64,000 nucleotides of DNA from Volvox africanus (GCA_030268105.1 BSDZ01000103.1:558001-622000); one strand, 5' to 3'; shown: positions 26,038 through 38,939, counted from the stretch's first letter. The notes: a model not told the origin generated them from the sequence alone. Translations and numbers: made by a program.

Positions 26038-27477
26038 TCAAGCGCGAGTACACGAGCGTTAACCTACACACAAGGACGTATTCTGACACGTCATAGTAAC
26101 TCCCTTGACAAGGGCGCCCAATTCCGAAGTATATACTTATAATGTACGTACGGTTATGGATATGTGTCATCTTGTCTTAAGCAAGAGCTTTAATATCGAC
26201 GAGAACACAGGGCAGGCCGGGAGCGATATCTGGTGACCAAGGGAAGTGCTCATGACCTAAACACCATCACACTGCACCCATCATGCAGATCGCGGCGCCA
26301 GTGGTAGAAGAACCCCAGGCACCTCGTCTGGTCCACTAAAAATATGATCCAATCAGGCCGCTTTGCCTCCTGACCCTCTTGCACCAGGTACACACCGACT
26401 CCATTATACAGGTACACGATGACTTTCTTTCAGCTGCCTAAGCAAGCTTGTGGACGGAAAAACGCTTCCCTTCTAACAAGGTGACGTAACTGCAACCCTG
26501 ATGTCATGTCATAGTTCGCTCTCTCACAACACACATACACATATACAAATACACGCGCACCTATTCGGACGCCACACAGTTATCCTGTTGCCCCCTATCC
26601 CTGAGCCTTCCTAACGACCCCGGTGTAGCAAATCAAAGAGGACGACGCCCAAACTCCCGTCGTGGCTGAAGTTGGACACAGCTGATACACCAACTCTTGC
26701 CCCCTTCCCCAGAAGTGTCATATGAATTATGTAGGGCTCCTGATGGCCCTCCTGATCGTCCGAGGACGCTGCACGTCCATGCATCTAATTAACGCTTTCT
26801 CAGGGACACGATTAAGGCATCAGTTAACGGTTTGCTAGGTATGCAACGCTATGGTCGTAACAAAGTAGTACGTAAAACGTCAAATGAGAACCTCGCCAAA
26901 GTACTTCGCCACGTTACGTGCATTCAGAACGTTGCCTCCCATTTAAGGCCGCGTCAATTCGCCCGAAAATAAATGCATGATTAAGTCCGAGATCCCCAAT
27001 GTAATGACAGGCATGCTAGGAGGGCAACGCAGGGAAGGAAGGCAGCCATAACGTAATGCGTCTATGAATTCACTTGACCACCCAAAATGCTTGCATCAGT
27101 CACAGACCGATGCTATCCTTCCCTGCCGTTCGCAGGCTCCTGAACCGCCGCCAGGCGCGATTCGTGCCTTGCTGCACCTCAACCCAGCTGTTGGACTCTA
27201 TATCCTGCTTCAGGCCGGAAAGACGACCGTCCTTGTATGCCTGCCTCCGTGATTGCGAGCCTCGACAAGGCCACATCAGACAATAGCATGCCTATCACCA
27301 CCAAGACCTCAAACACCGCCACCTGAAAGGTTGCGCAGGTTAACTAAACCCTCCAAACCCCAGCCACTACCGGCTTCCGTCCTCCATGAGGTACTGGACT
27401 TCCCCAGATCCCCAGGTACCCCAGATCCCCCGGGTTTTTCGCTCCTGACCCACATCTTCCTCTGCCTCTTACACGCT

Positions 27478-29975
27478 TTAAGGCCGCAAGCCGTTGGCAT
27501 ATGAATGGTCTTTTCGGCCAGGTTTGTGGTAGTATGTCGTGCCGTCGTATTCTGCAGTGCGGCCCGCTGCCGCAGCGCCCAGGGAGCTTTCCGCGACCCG
27601 GTAGTACCCCGGCGCTGGCGTAACAGGCTCCTGGTGTATGTGGTGCCTGCATAAGGAAGGGTTCAGAAGCGTAAGGCAACGACGCAGTGTACAGCCGTAG
27701 CCGAGGCAGTGGATCTACAAAAGGGCCCAGTCCCGTAAGGACCACCGCTTTGCGTTGTTACTATCCTTACGCAGCAACGTCGGAACGTCTCCACTGCTCC
27801 ATGTGGCGGCCCTTAACATGTATAACAGAATCCTTGCCTGTAAATCTTATTAAAAACCATTTCTGTCTTTGTACGCAATATCTCCCCCCTAAGTTAATGA
27901 ACTAAGGAATGGAACTATAAGTTTGACCGGTACTGCACGCGTATCCATACCACGACCTTTTAGATAAAGAAAGGATCTTAATCAGGATGCGGGATCTTCT
28001 GCAAATTATATATAAAACATAATAATATATTTCACATCGTTAAGGCGATGCTCCCTGCTACCGCTACCCTCAAGGGAGCCCGAGGTGACTCGTACGCACC
28101 TGATGCCAAACGACACACCCTTGTATTTCTCGCACATATCGCAGCAATGGCCGCCGCAGCAGGGCTTGTACGCCGGGCCAGGGCCGTCGGTCGGCCAGCC
28201 GGGAAAATGCTTTCCCTTGAAGGTTGCGCCCGGCATCGCGCTGTTGGGTTTCGGCTTACGGTGATCCTCTGCTTCAGGCTCTGGGCGCGGGCGGATGGGC
28301 GCAGAGGGCGGCCGGCCACGTGGCGGCGGACCCCAAATAGAATGCGCCATTTTTGGAAAGTTGAACGTGTTGGTACTGGGACTGTAGCTCCCGACACCAG
28401 GCGTGGGCGCGTCGCCTGCGAGAGTGTTTTGAAGAGGTTCAGGCTTAGAGATTGTGAACGGGTTTATCCGAGGCTTTTATCAAATAAATGAGGAATCAGC
28501 CATGGAAACTGGACTTTGAACATTGACTATATATGGCTGGGAACGGAATGGGACGGAATGTTTGATGTGCACACAAGAGCTCTTGACTTCCGCGCAGGGT
28601 AGGGAACGAGAAGCCAGTGCCTCTAAGCCTCTAAGCCTCTCCTCCTGTAGCGCATGTCCTTCTGACCCCTATAACTTGTTGCGCCCACTCCTAATCGTGC
28701 GGTCCGCGCCCACTGAAAAATGAACTTGAAGCCAGCATGCCCAATCAGTGTGCCTTCTGGCTGGGCCGTCTTGCTGGGCCCAACACCTGGGCATGCTGGC
28801 TTCAAGTTCATATCGCATCATTTGTTGCTAGTTACAAAACTCCACCACAATCCACAACTGGTGGCTACAAACCAGCACATGGAAAGATCACAGCGCAAAA
28901 GGGGCCCGCCTATGCCGTAACGCGCCATTGTAGTGCAGCAGCGTGCAGTAGCCCAATGCGTCTAAGGGCTGCCCCTTACCTTTCCCCGTTCTTTGACCAA
29001 AACCGTAAGCGGGTGCCTTGGGGTTTTGACTCAGGTAGTCCGGCTACAGGGAGGAAAGCGCAGAGCAGAAGTGTGGAGGGAGGACGACGCATAAGGTTAG
29101 AGACACCAGGGGAAACAGCAAGGCTTGATTTCCGTGTAGTCACTCATGTCCTGCGTGCAGCTTTCGCCGCGCGGGGTGAAGATGCGGAACTGTTGATGCA
29201 ATTCTATGATTATGGGGAAGGGACGTGTATATGTATGCCATATGTTGACCTGGCTTTCAAATGTGACCCCTGCAAAAGGCGACTGCATTCGTACTTGGAC
29301 TTGCTTAAACATGCTACTTTTGGCGCTGTGAACTTCCGATATCGATCAAAGCGTCTAATCTCGTGTCTAATAGCGTGCTGCCTGTTTCCATTGAAGTGCC
29401 ACAACAGGGTGTTAATTTTGGGAGGAGAATGATGGTGATCAATTCTGGATGAGATATCATTAGATGTGGTCGTCTGAACACACCTTTAGATAACGACCGC
29501 CGCTGTATGGTAGGGACGAATACTGCCACGGCCGTTCTGGCCCTCCAGCCTGACCTGACAATCTTCCGTATAAAGCTGTTCCCGCGTTCCAGCTGTCCAT
29601 AGCGCCTGGGTACTTGCCTGTTCCCGGCCCTGCTGGAAGCTCTGCGGGACACAATATAAACATGCAAACGAAAACTCATATTATTACATCGCAAACGCAG
29701 AACATATTTTAAACCGTAAGAACTAACATGATGAAGAATAAATTACGCACGCGAAGATTGAATAGAGTAGACAGCACCGTCCGCTGGCCGGATGTCAGAT
29801 AAGAATGTCTTTTCAACACAACATGACATCTAATATTTAGACGTGGAAACTTTGATAATGACATGTTATAATTTTGGTGACAATTCTCACCTGGCTCGCG
29901 ATGTCTGGTGCCGAACGGCCATGCTGGTTCGGTGGGTAGCACCACAGCAGATCCACAATTTACATATCGCGTCAT
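27478..29975 (-). CDS. PG-rich-repeat (STPGR/SHIPPO-like) protein, probably axonemal, 5 exons
   Basis: Not visible as a single ORF; reconstructed from splice sites. Exons in transcript order: 29975-29891, 29641-29484, 29043-28980, 28415-28100, 27646-27478; phases 1, 0, 1, 2 match at all four junctions; 792 nt, 263 aa. The protein carries degenerate Pro-Gly repeats of the sperm-tail PG-rich type: GPGTGKYPG (about 34-42), APAYGFGQR (about 92-100), TPGVGSYSP (about 107-115), GPGPAYKP with a following GVSFGIR (about 178-207), and TPAPGYYRV (about 217-225). There is also a Cys-rich CCGGHCCDMC patch and a Pro/Arg-rich segment. STPGR proteins decorate ciliary and flagellar microtubules in eukaryotes, which suits a flagellate alga; the role here is inferred. 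No signal peptide or membrane helix. The Met at 29975 is the first in-frame ATG of exon 1; a further upstream exon cannot be excluded. Confidence 0.75.
28721..28810. repeat. 23-bp perfect inverted repeat with 44-nt loop
   Basis: Arms 28721-28743 (tgaacttgaagccagcatgc...) and 28788-28810 are exact reverse complements. The element lies wholly inside intron 3 of the PG-rich-repeat gene (28416-28979), and the loop itself has GC-rich self-complementary words (ctgggcc/gggccca). It resembles a terminal-inverted-repeat mini-element or an intronic hairpin precursor. Confidence 0.85.
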
Positions 29976-31757
29976 AATTAATGAGACGTGTTGATAGCTA
30001 ATAGACTGGAACCTGCCGTCTTTTTGTGCTTTGAGCCAAAGTGCACGAAGGACGCATGTATGGCGAATGGATATTAAGTAGATAGCGAGAAGTTTACGTG
30101 GTATTATTTGCGTACAGCAATGTTAAGACACGCCAGGTGCCGACGGGACATCGACTTTAACGAGCTAAGTACGGCAGCAGGACAATTTTTCTCCATGTGG
30201 GCCATACAAAGCACGAAAGCTAATAAGCCCTGAAATGAAATTAATGATACTATATGGAAACTCGTAAGAATGGGCGAACGGGAATGAATGTCCGTTTAAA
30301 ATAGGAATACAGAATCAAATGGATGTTAAAAGGTTTTATAGATATATTAATTTGCGAGGACAATATGCATAGTTGGTGGAGGAAGACTATATTGTACCCA
30401 TGCATCAGCGTAGCAGCCTCGCTCCGTTAGTCTCCTGCTGCTGGTGAAGGGTTTAGTTAGGACATAGACCCCACATATAGCTCGTCGGATTCAAACTTAG
30501 ACTAGAAGCTTCTTTTCCCTACGGGAGGTGCAAATAGAAAAGTGTAACACATAGAACCCGTAAAGTGCATTCATAACTTGCAGCAAATTTTCATAGGTGA
30601 GGCAACTTAAGGGGGTCATCATACATTTGCAATGTAAATAACATGAGCTGGATTGTAACGTATGATAATGACTCCCTTGGTCAGTGGCTCTCCCTTATTG
30701 CTGCGGCTGCGAGTTGCCTCTTGCCGCTCCATAGCCGTGCCAAATTCAGCCTGCCTCTACGCGCGCCTTCGTTTCAAAACATCCAAGCATCGATAACATA
30801 ATTTTGTTTTATCATAGCGCACTTATAGGTACAACTAACGTTACAGTCAGGTTCATGTAATATAATTTACGTACTTTGTCCAGCGATGCGATTCAGCTAA
30901 AATTATTTTACTATGTTTAGACTTGTTATAGGAGTATTTCATGACAGTAGAAACAGTGTTTGCTAAGTGGCCTCGTCGCAATCGGTTGCTTGGATCCTGT
31001 TCCCGGGGCCAAGCGTTCCCGGGGAGGAGGGCCCGTTGCCCCGATTTGTTATGTTAGAACTTAAGGTATGGAAATCTCAGTCAGGTATAAATATTATGTC
31101 ATCTTGAAGCTTGTTTGAGCTAAGGTCCGTATAGTTGTAGGCTCACCTTGTTGAACAGCAAGCTCATAACATCAGAGCACATCGTCGCTGCGCTTTAGGA
31201 CACCGAAGGCGGGAACTATCAGCAAGAAATTACTGTTGTGAAAGTTAAATTATACTTACATCTATTAGCCATAGCTTATTTCCAGGGCTGGACGGTATAA
31301 TCAAATTTTCTTTTCAATCCAGCAGCGTGATACTTTCCCTACGTTCACCTATTCTAGAACAAGAAATTCAATTAGCATTCAAGTTAAGTTCTTTCATACT
31401 AAGGTCGTCGTAGTCGGTCGTCTTGTGTGGATCTTGTTTCCGCTGCAAGACGTTTCCGTGGTGCTGGGAAAGGTTCATTCCCTTCCAACACATAAAACTA
31501 GGCAGCTTTTTTGTGTTACCTTTGATGGAAGCTTTCAAATTCTTGTTAAGACCTTTCTATTCTTCGTATTGAGCCCAGAGGGCCATGGGCGTCTTGGGTC
31601 GTACCTGCTCGTACTGACCGTACAGTACTTAAGAGGTTATAAAACTATCTCACAGAGGCGCATCGGCCTATGCTTCGTGAGGCGCTCAGAGCATGCTAGG
31701 CAGATTCTTACTCTATGAATGTAGGTTGCAGGGTACCTTGAACATGTTTCGCGACCA

Positions 31758-31997
31758 TCAATTCAAACCGGGGCACAACATTCGCCACACCAAGCCTGAA
31801 ATATGTGGTTTTATCCGAACCTCTTTGACCTTCTTATTGTGGAGGGTCGCCGCGGCGGAAAAGCCTTCGATGCACGCTTCAATTTTCAAGGACTCCGCGC
31901 CGGCTGGCACTTTGACGCGGCATTTATCATCGAAATAAACAATTGGGCACCCATCGAGTTTTTGGCGACCCAAGCGTGCGGCCGTCAGGTGCGCCAA
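31758..31997 (-). CDS. Coding-like fragment of unknown type
   Basis: Short - strand ORF whose composition (mixed acidic/basic/hydrophobic, e.g. LDGCPIVYFDDKCRVKV and KVKEVRIKPHISGL) looks more like a folded domain than random frame. No family is recognised. A second fragment upstream on the same strand (32215-32401, containing IGIHDFMRRTDG, with a possible donor after FNK) might belong to the same broken gene. It could be a mobile-element relic. Confidence 0.2.
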   Translation of the reverse strand: MAHLTAARLGRQKLDGCPIVYFDDKCRVKVPAGAESLKIEACIEGFSAAATLHNKKVKEVRIKPHISGLVWRMLCPGLN

Positions 31998-32700
31998 GCA
32001 TCCCAGCAGTCACGCACAACCTTCGATCGCTATGGTAAGTTGATTTCCTGCGTTATGCCTGAGGGCATCAAGGACATATTAAACAGAAGTTAAAGCTGCG
32101 GGAATCAAAAGTCTTGGTTGGAACTTTATTGCTATCAGGCAGTTGCGTACACTTTGGCAGCCGCTGTGTGCCGCTGTCTAATGCTTAAATGCGCTTGGGT
32201 CCCATAGAGTCTTCTCACCTTATTAAACTCAGTTTGGCAGCCATCAGTACGGCGCATGAAGTCATGGATGCCAATTTGAGGACAGCATGAATGATGGGGA
32301 ACGGGAGGATCCGTCCTGGAGGAAGCATCACAACAATGGATCGGGGCACACTCAAGAACCACACATGATGGGGTAACGGCGGCGGTCCGGATCCTCTCCA
32401 CCGCACCCGTCGAAGCCAGCCCACATGCGCTCTAGTTAATAGATTCGCGGCTTGATGCGCAGTACGTACGCAGATCTAGGCGCTATTAATGGCAGATGTG
32501 CACAAGTAGTAGTGTTGAAGATTCTTCATGATATTTATTTGCTAGAGAAAGTACCAGCAGCCGCACGGTGTACGGGTAGTACTATTTGCCCGGAGGTGTG
32601 TGCTCCTGATACTGGTATTCGGCTATGTCACTACGATAAGGGATCAAATTGCGCAACAATCGATGTGATATTCTCAGGATTGAAAGTGTAATACTCATAC

Positions 32701-32818
32701 AATGTACGGCAAACACAAAGCACTATATATCTAACGTGCACGAAGCACCGTTCAACTCACCTACTCATCGGCATCTTGAGAGGCGTTTATATGAACTTCA
32801 GCACTCAACTACTACTGG
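32701..32818. repeat. Dispersed repeat family R3, copy 1
   Basis: Shares scattered blocks in the same order with 54598-54690: atgtacggcaaacaca, gcacgaagcacc/gcagaagcacc, gcatcttgagaggc/gcatctcgagaggc and ctcaactact. The degree of divergence suggests an old insertion. No ends or target duplication could be defined. Confidence 0.5.
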
Positions 32819-34230
32819 AAGCTATGCATTAAACCATGCAGAAAGTCCAGCGCGGGGTGGGACTCCGTCTCCTAATCGCTCCGCCGGCGGACGGAATTTT
32901 CTACCTTTTACGCAGTTGACCCATTATTTCCTTCGTTGTGTTAATCCATCAAGTCATATCCTAATCTATCTCAGATTACTTCATTCGTGTTCACCTCACC
33001 TGGTATGATGGATAACGTTTGGAGATAGGGTGTGTCCGGATTAACGAAGGAATAACGAACGAATAACGATAACCGCGCAGCTCTAAATTGGCATGGTTGT
33101 TTACTTTCTGTAATCCCTGCAGCGTAACTGCTTTACGGACTCCGAGTAACATTCCTTTTCGAAATAGTCTAGCTTTATCCCCTGGGTCCCGAGATTCTTG
33201 CCTCTGTACACCGTGCGTGTGTTGTGCTGTTAATGTCTGATGTTCCCTAATGAGCGGCGGCGGTTCGGATTGGTTTGGTTCGGTTGACCTTCAATTGTAT
33301 GTAAGGAACCAATATCTATCTAAATACACAAGATCATGATTGGAGGCTGTGAATCCTGGATAATGAGAACATTCATGGGTGCATTCGTCAAGGAGAAGGT
33401 TATCTAACCCTATTAGGCAGAGGGTATGCAAAGCATGGCCGGTTACCATTTTATGTTTTCCTAATTCCTACCCTTCATTTGGATTGAGCCACCAGTTGCG
33501 TATGGTGCCAGAAACGGACGAAAATATGACCACTTATACTTGGTATTGTAACGTACGTAACTGTAGCTAGCTGGGGTCGCTGGGGATGGATTAGCTGTAC
33601 GCACGTACCAACTGCTCGCACGTGCAAACCGTGCGTATGCATACACAGTCATGTTCGCTCTGTATGAAAGACCTACCCCCCGAATTTTGCCAAATAGATG
33701 AGCATAACCTTAGCACAAATTGTTGATGGTGGCACTCATGCGCGTATCGCACCATGCAATCGTACATCTCCCCGCAGGGGCCGGCGGACATACGTACACA
33801 TGCACGCATATATATAAATTTACACGTATACTTACATGCGCGCATACACTTTGCGTACTCCAACAAATTATGAACGAATGGAGAATAAAAGATGCGTTGT
33901 GCTCATCAGGCTGCATGCGTTGAGTTGATGAGATTGGCTTATTTGCCTAGGCAAGAGGGCACTTATACCATAAGGACCACCGTATGTAATCACGTATGTA
34001 ATCATTAATCGGCAAACAGTTCTTCAACTCACGTAGGCATACGGCAAGGGGCGAACAACCAAGAGTACAAACAAACAAACATCGTATTGCACAATTATAC
34101 CTATTCATTTACGTGAGAAGCGGAATTTAGCTACTGTTAAACAAATGCATAGGTAATGTGATGCAGCAGGCATACATCATCACCATCATCATTGTATGGC
34201 GATGGTGGGTGCAATCCCCGTTGCGGCAGG

Positions 34231-37200
34231 TTAGAGCGTGTATAGACCCACGGCGGCCACCATTGGGAGGTCCGTCACCGCAGCCACTGGGGCCTCGCTG
34301 AACTCTACACGCGCTCCCACAATCGCAGCAGCGCTAAAGGCTGATTTGCTTACGGAAGACCGTTTGGTGACGATGGACGCGCTGATGTTGAAGTGTGTAG
34401 GGCCAGGGCACACCAGCACCGGGGAGATGTCTCCGCGGGTGATGTCGAATATGGGCACAGTGACAGCGTTATTGGCCTATGATAGGGGCAACACAGATGT
34501 ACGGAATAACAAGGAAGGAAAGAAAGGAGCAAGAGCTCCGTTAACCGCAATAAAGAAATACTCACTGTTTGGTATTTTGCGGGTGCGGGGGCCCCATGGA
34601 TTCGGTTTGTCTATGAGCTGCTGCTATGAATGTAATAGTGGAATGCCGGAAAGGCGTCGCGGGCCTCTGCGTAGGTGTTTTTTGTACCTTGTATTGTGTT
34701 TGCGTGGGCCGTACACCGTACGGGTAGATGCATTGCGGGCATTCTTATTAGATTGTTATCCTGTATCTTCAACCGTGGCGGCTAATCGGCCGTACAAATG
34801 TTTGCCGATTTTGCTAGTGGCCGTGCAATATTTTTGCCGATTATGATATCCTGTTTACCGGCACATGTATATATGTGGCATACGTATGGTTTTGACATCA
34901 CCATTGATGCGTGGTAGGGTTTTGCGACAGGTAGGCAATTTGCCCTGCGTTACGGTGCGTCTCTATATGTTATATATGTGTCCGTTTAAGGCAAGTGTAA
35001 CAAAAACAATCTTAGGGTTAAGGCAAGTTCATCAATCTTACATGATAGGTACAAATGTCTGCCTGCCGTACCTGTACTTCCGCATCCAGTACGACCAGCA
35101 GCTTCACGGCCGTAACAAGGGGACGCAGGTAGCCGGTATAGATGAGGTAGACTCCCACACTTCGCGCCTGGGCTCCAGTAATCGGAGGGTTGCGATCAAA
35201 TGACACCGCCAAGAAACGAGAAGATGCCTGCGTCGCAGCAGACCGGGACGCATCAAGACAAGAAATCATCCTCATTCCAAAACCCACAATCAAACAATAA
35301 AGGTAACAGTGAACCCACCTTGCGACCTCCGGGAGTCCAGCCCAGGGCGGCCGATGGGCGCACATCGCAGCTTCGGAGCTTAAGGACAGCCTTTTGGGGT
35401 GCACCGATAACCTTGGTTGCGCCGTCGGTAGTCCCCTGCGGATAGTTCAAGCAAGGTGCACGATGGCAACCATACACGCTAGCTCATGGGAATGTCCGTA
35501 GGGAGGGATAGGCAAGGACATGAATGAACGCGCTTCCCGCACAGCGGAGCAGTAAAGGCAGTGCTGTTGTAAGAAGCAAACTGTAATTCCTCTCTGCGTG
35601 CTTCGGCCTCTGCCTGGACACATAGACACCGGCGTTCAATTATTGGCTGGATGAAGCAGATCTTAAAAGAGTCATCAGCTCGGTGACAACTGGATTTGGA
35701 GATCGTATATATGTTTCAACGTGCCAACATATGGCGTACGGCACATCGAGCCCACGGACCTGTGGCTGGCCACCGCTGGCTGATGTAGCCCATACCACTG
35801 GGGGCAAGGGCGGAGGCGGAGGTGGTGGTCTTGGAGAGGGTGGTGAAGGCAATGGTGGCTGTGGCGGGGGTGGTGGAGGCAAGGGCTGAGGCGGCCGTGG
35901 TGACGGGGGTTTTGATGGTAGTGGTGAGGGGGGAGGAGGTGAGGGGGGTTGTGGGGAAGGGGACAATACTGGAGAGGAAGGAACAGGGGGTGAGGGCGGG
36001 GATGGGGAGGGCGGGCTGGGTGTGGGCGGTGGAGGTAGGGGTGGAGGTGGGGCCGGTGGGACCGGAGAAGGCGGTAGCGTTGGGCTTGAGGGAGGAGGTG
36101 GCAAAGGGGATAGTGGCGGTGGTGGAGAGGTAGGTGGTGGCCTTGTGGTGGATGGCGGTGGAGGTGGAGGGGGTGGAGGTGACCAAGTCTGTGGAGGTGG
36201 GTTTGGTGGTGGAATGCTTGGAGGTCGTGGTGGTGGTGGAGACGGCGGAGCTGGTGGCGGTAATGGCGGAGATGGCGGAGATGGCGGAGATGGAGGTTTG
36301 GCGGGCACTGGTGGGAGGGGGGGCGAGGGGGGCGCGTTCGGGCGCTGGGCAATGGTAGCATTGGTCGCTGCTGCCAAAGCGCCAAGGGTTTGGGGTGGGA
36401 CGGGAGGGGGCTGGGGGGGCCGTGGTGGTGGCGGTGGGGGTGATGGGGACTCAATGATGCCAGGAGGGTTGGGTGGCCGGGGTGGTGGTGAGGGTGGCAG
36501 GGGCACCTCAATAGTCTGTGTGACAGTAAAATTCATGTTGGCAGGGTTCCCGCTGGTAGCAACTAAGCGACGATGGCCTTGTTCCCCACTTTCACTGGCA
36601 TCCATGTTACGCAGCGCCTGCATGATCTCCTCCTCTTGCGCATTGAGGGCCACGAGCTGATCGTGCGGTAGGGGCTGCCAGTCACCCAGCTGCACTAGCT
36701 GCGTCAAACCCAGTCCCCTCAGATTAGACATGGAAGGTCCGCTGATGTCCACGGCTCGAACTCCAACAAAATTAGTCATGCCAATTTCGCCTTTTTCTAC
36801 TTCAATGGCTGAGCGGCGGTGACGGGACGGGGCAATGGTTGATAGGTCTACCAATACGCCATTCAGTTCGATTTCCGTGACGGTTACTTGCGCAATCGGA
36901 ATGCCCCAGGCCTGTGAAACTTGTTGTTTGAAGGCTTGGACGAAGTTCCAGATTGCATTCTGGAATAGGAAAGGTCGAGACAAGTACAGGTTAAGCAACA
37001 ATCCGATTTGTGGGATTATTCGACGTATCAAATGTATCAAGTTGCATGCATATTGGAGCTAGCAGCAGTGCATGTTCCTGGGAAACCATACAAAGGCGAC
37101 TTCAGGGATACATGTATTCTCAGGACCCATCTGGGAAATATTTCACTGCACCGTCTGTGTAATGGACCTTGAGAGATGCATGAAATGGCAACCCTTTTAA

Positions 37201-38939
37201 GCACAGCCTAGGTAGCAGGCTGACGAGCATGTGCCGGTATGCGGGTAACGGCGTGTAGCATGGAATTCATGCACAGGAAGGTACTTCGGATTTGCGTGTG
37301 CCCAAATAAACATGACCTAAATTACTATTATTATGGTTACGCCGCCTTAGGGTTACGCCGCCATTGTTGGGGCCGCTTGATTTGACGGAGTTCCTTGATT
37401 TCGCAGATTCTCGTGCTCTCTGCGGCTCCTATCCATGTGCCAGCCCCGATTGGACCACCTACTGGCCTTAATGTGGATTTCTATACCTGTCCTGTCAGTG
37501 AGGGAGGAGAAGGATACGACTGTAGAGCCGTGCTATCCCTGCTGCTGATACCCTCACTGGGGCACCCCAGATCCTTTACCACCTATCCTGGTTCTCTTTA
37601 AGACACAAGCCCTTGGCAGTCCAGATCAAACTTGCGCCCGCTGCTAGGCAATCATGGTGTTGTGATATTCGGTCAGACTTCTTCATGTGTTCATTGGTTG
37701 AACGTATTGTCAGGAACGTACTGCGGCTGAATTTCAAATGTGAAGGGTCTTATGTACGATCCTTCACCAAGTCGCTATTTATTCCCCGAAGCTGACTTGC
37801 TTCTTTAGCTGTTTGTAACAACTATTGCTCGCCCAGACTTTGGAGTGTCCTTGTGGCTGGAGGCATAGTGGCAGCTCGCTTGTCCAGCTTGTGCTGAACT
37901 GGACCTTATCTCAACTGTTGCGACGCGAGTTTCACAACAGGTTTCACAACACATGGCACCCTAGCTAACTATCAGGGCAACCTTAGATGATCCTAAATAT
38001 CATACGGCCTAACTATTAGCTATTTCAACTACAATGTCAGAGGTTTTCAAATCTAACCCTTATGAACCATGAAGAGGTTCTTAAACCCAAACCCTTAAAA
38101 TCCTAAAACAAATGCCTTAAGGGCCTATGACACAAATATATACAGTCAGTTCAGCTCTCTATAAAAGACCCAAGGTAAAGTCAGAAATATGCATTGAGGA
38201 ACTTGGGCCTCAACACCAAGTAGCTTTTGTCATTAACGACTTACGTTATTAAGTGTAGCATTTACCGTGAGGGTAATCGGCACGGAGGAGAAGCCAGCGG
38301 AGAACAAGCCAGTGACAGTGCTGAAGCCGGGTGGCAACGGTGGCAATGGACGTGGCGGGCGAGGGGCTGGTGAGGGAGGCGGCATTAGCGGCGGAGGAGG
38401 CGATAGCGGCGGAGCAGGCGATAGCGGCGGAGGAGGCGATAGCGGCGGAGCAGGCGATAGCGGTGGAGGAGGCGATAGCGGCGGAGCAGGCGATAGCGGT
38501 GGAGGAGGCGATAGCGGCGGAGCAGGCGATAACGGTGGAGGAGGCGATAGCGGCGGAGCAGGCGATAGCGGTGGAGGAGGCGATAGCGGCGGAGCAGGCG
38601 ATAGCGGTGGAGGAGGCGATAGCGGCGGAGCAGGCGATAGCGGTGGAGGAGGCGATAGCGGCGGAGCAGGCGATAACGGTGGAGGAGGCGATAGCGGCGG
38701 AGCAGGCGATAGCGGTGGAGGAGGCGATAGCGGCGGAGCAGGCGATAGCGGTGGAGGAGGCGATAGCGGCGGAGCAGGCGATAGCGGTGGAGGAGGCGAT
38801 AGCGGCGGAGCAGGCGATAGCGGTGGAGGAGGCGATAGCGGCGGAGCAGGCGATAGCGGTGGAGGAGGCGATAGCGGCGGAGCAGGCGATAGCGGTGGAG
38901 GAGGCGATAGCGGCGCAGCAGGCGATAGCGGCGGTGGTT
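34231..38939 (-). CDS. Hydroxyproline-rich extracellular glycoprotein, copy 1 (5' exon(s) unresolved)
   Basis: Likely cell-wall or matrix protein. Exons in transcript order: 38939-38245, 36959-35796, 35435-35319, 35227-35072, 34476-34231 (TAA); the last four junctions are all phase 0. The first exon is mostly the 36-bp repeat encoding PPPLSPAPPLSP and ends in a non-repetitive stretch (FSTVTGLFSAGFSSVPITLT) that continues across the intron into AIWNFVQAFKQQVSQAWGIP, then a globular part of about 120 residues. A second Pro-rich run of over 200 residues follows. The C-terminal exons form a further globular module (SFDRNPP, YLIYTG, VKLLVVLDAEVQ, VLVCPGPTHFNISASIV) ending in VAAVGLYTL. The donor at 35796 (gtatgg) is chosen over an alternative 39 nt downstream at CAG/gtccgt; both keep frame. 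The acceptor at 38940 follows a good pyrimidine tract and is phase 1. Signal-peptide exon not found. Confidence 0.7.
38386..38933. repeat. 36-bp coding minisatellite, about 15 copies
   Basis: Tandem unit of 36 bp made of two 18-bp halves (ggcgatagcggtggagga and ggcgatagcggcggagca). On the - strand it encodes alternating PPPLSP and APPLSP. Two units carry aac for agc (38531 and 38675), exactly 144 bp apart, so a four-unit block seems to have been duplicated. That change is silent in the - strand frame. The lack of stops in several frames is a by-product of the repeat. Confidence 0.95.

Larger units (their letters stand above)
24577..27477. other. Intergenic stretch with one unassigned ORF and a long hairpin
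   Basis: Between CPN20 (+) and the PG-rich-repeat gene (-), which converge on it. It holds the 46-bp inverted repeat at 25463-25559 and the intronless ORF 25537-26037; otherwise only short ORFs without recognisable similarity. The rest (26.1-27.4 kb) looks non-coding. Confidence 0.55.
29976..34230. other. Gene-poor, AT-rich stretch
   Basis: No gene could be supported. Weak coding-like signals on the - strand are at 31758-31997 and 32215-32401; the segment 32701-32818 belongs to a dispersed repeat. 31.0 kb has a GC-rich patch with repeated cccggggc words. It includes the 5' flank of the PG-rich-repeat gene and the 3' flank of the HRGP gene. Confidence 0.5.

Noticed and set aside
35640..35795. 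Continuation of the HRGP Pro-rich exon into VVWATSASGG... up to the stop at 35640
   Set aside because: The downstream exon 35319-35435 has a good acceptor and matching phase 0, so this segment is read as intron; an alternative donor 39 nt further in remains possible.
35683..36660. Gly-rich + strand ORFs (also 63422-63872)
   Set aside because: Antisense shadows of the Pro-rich exons of the HRGP genes.
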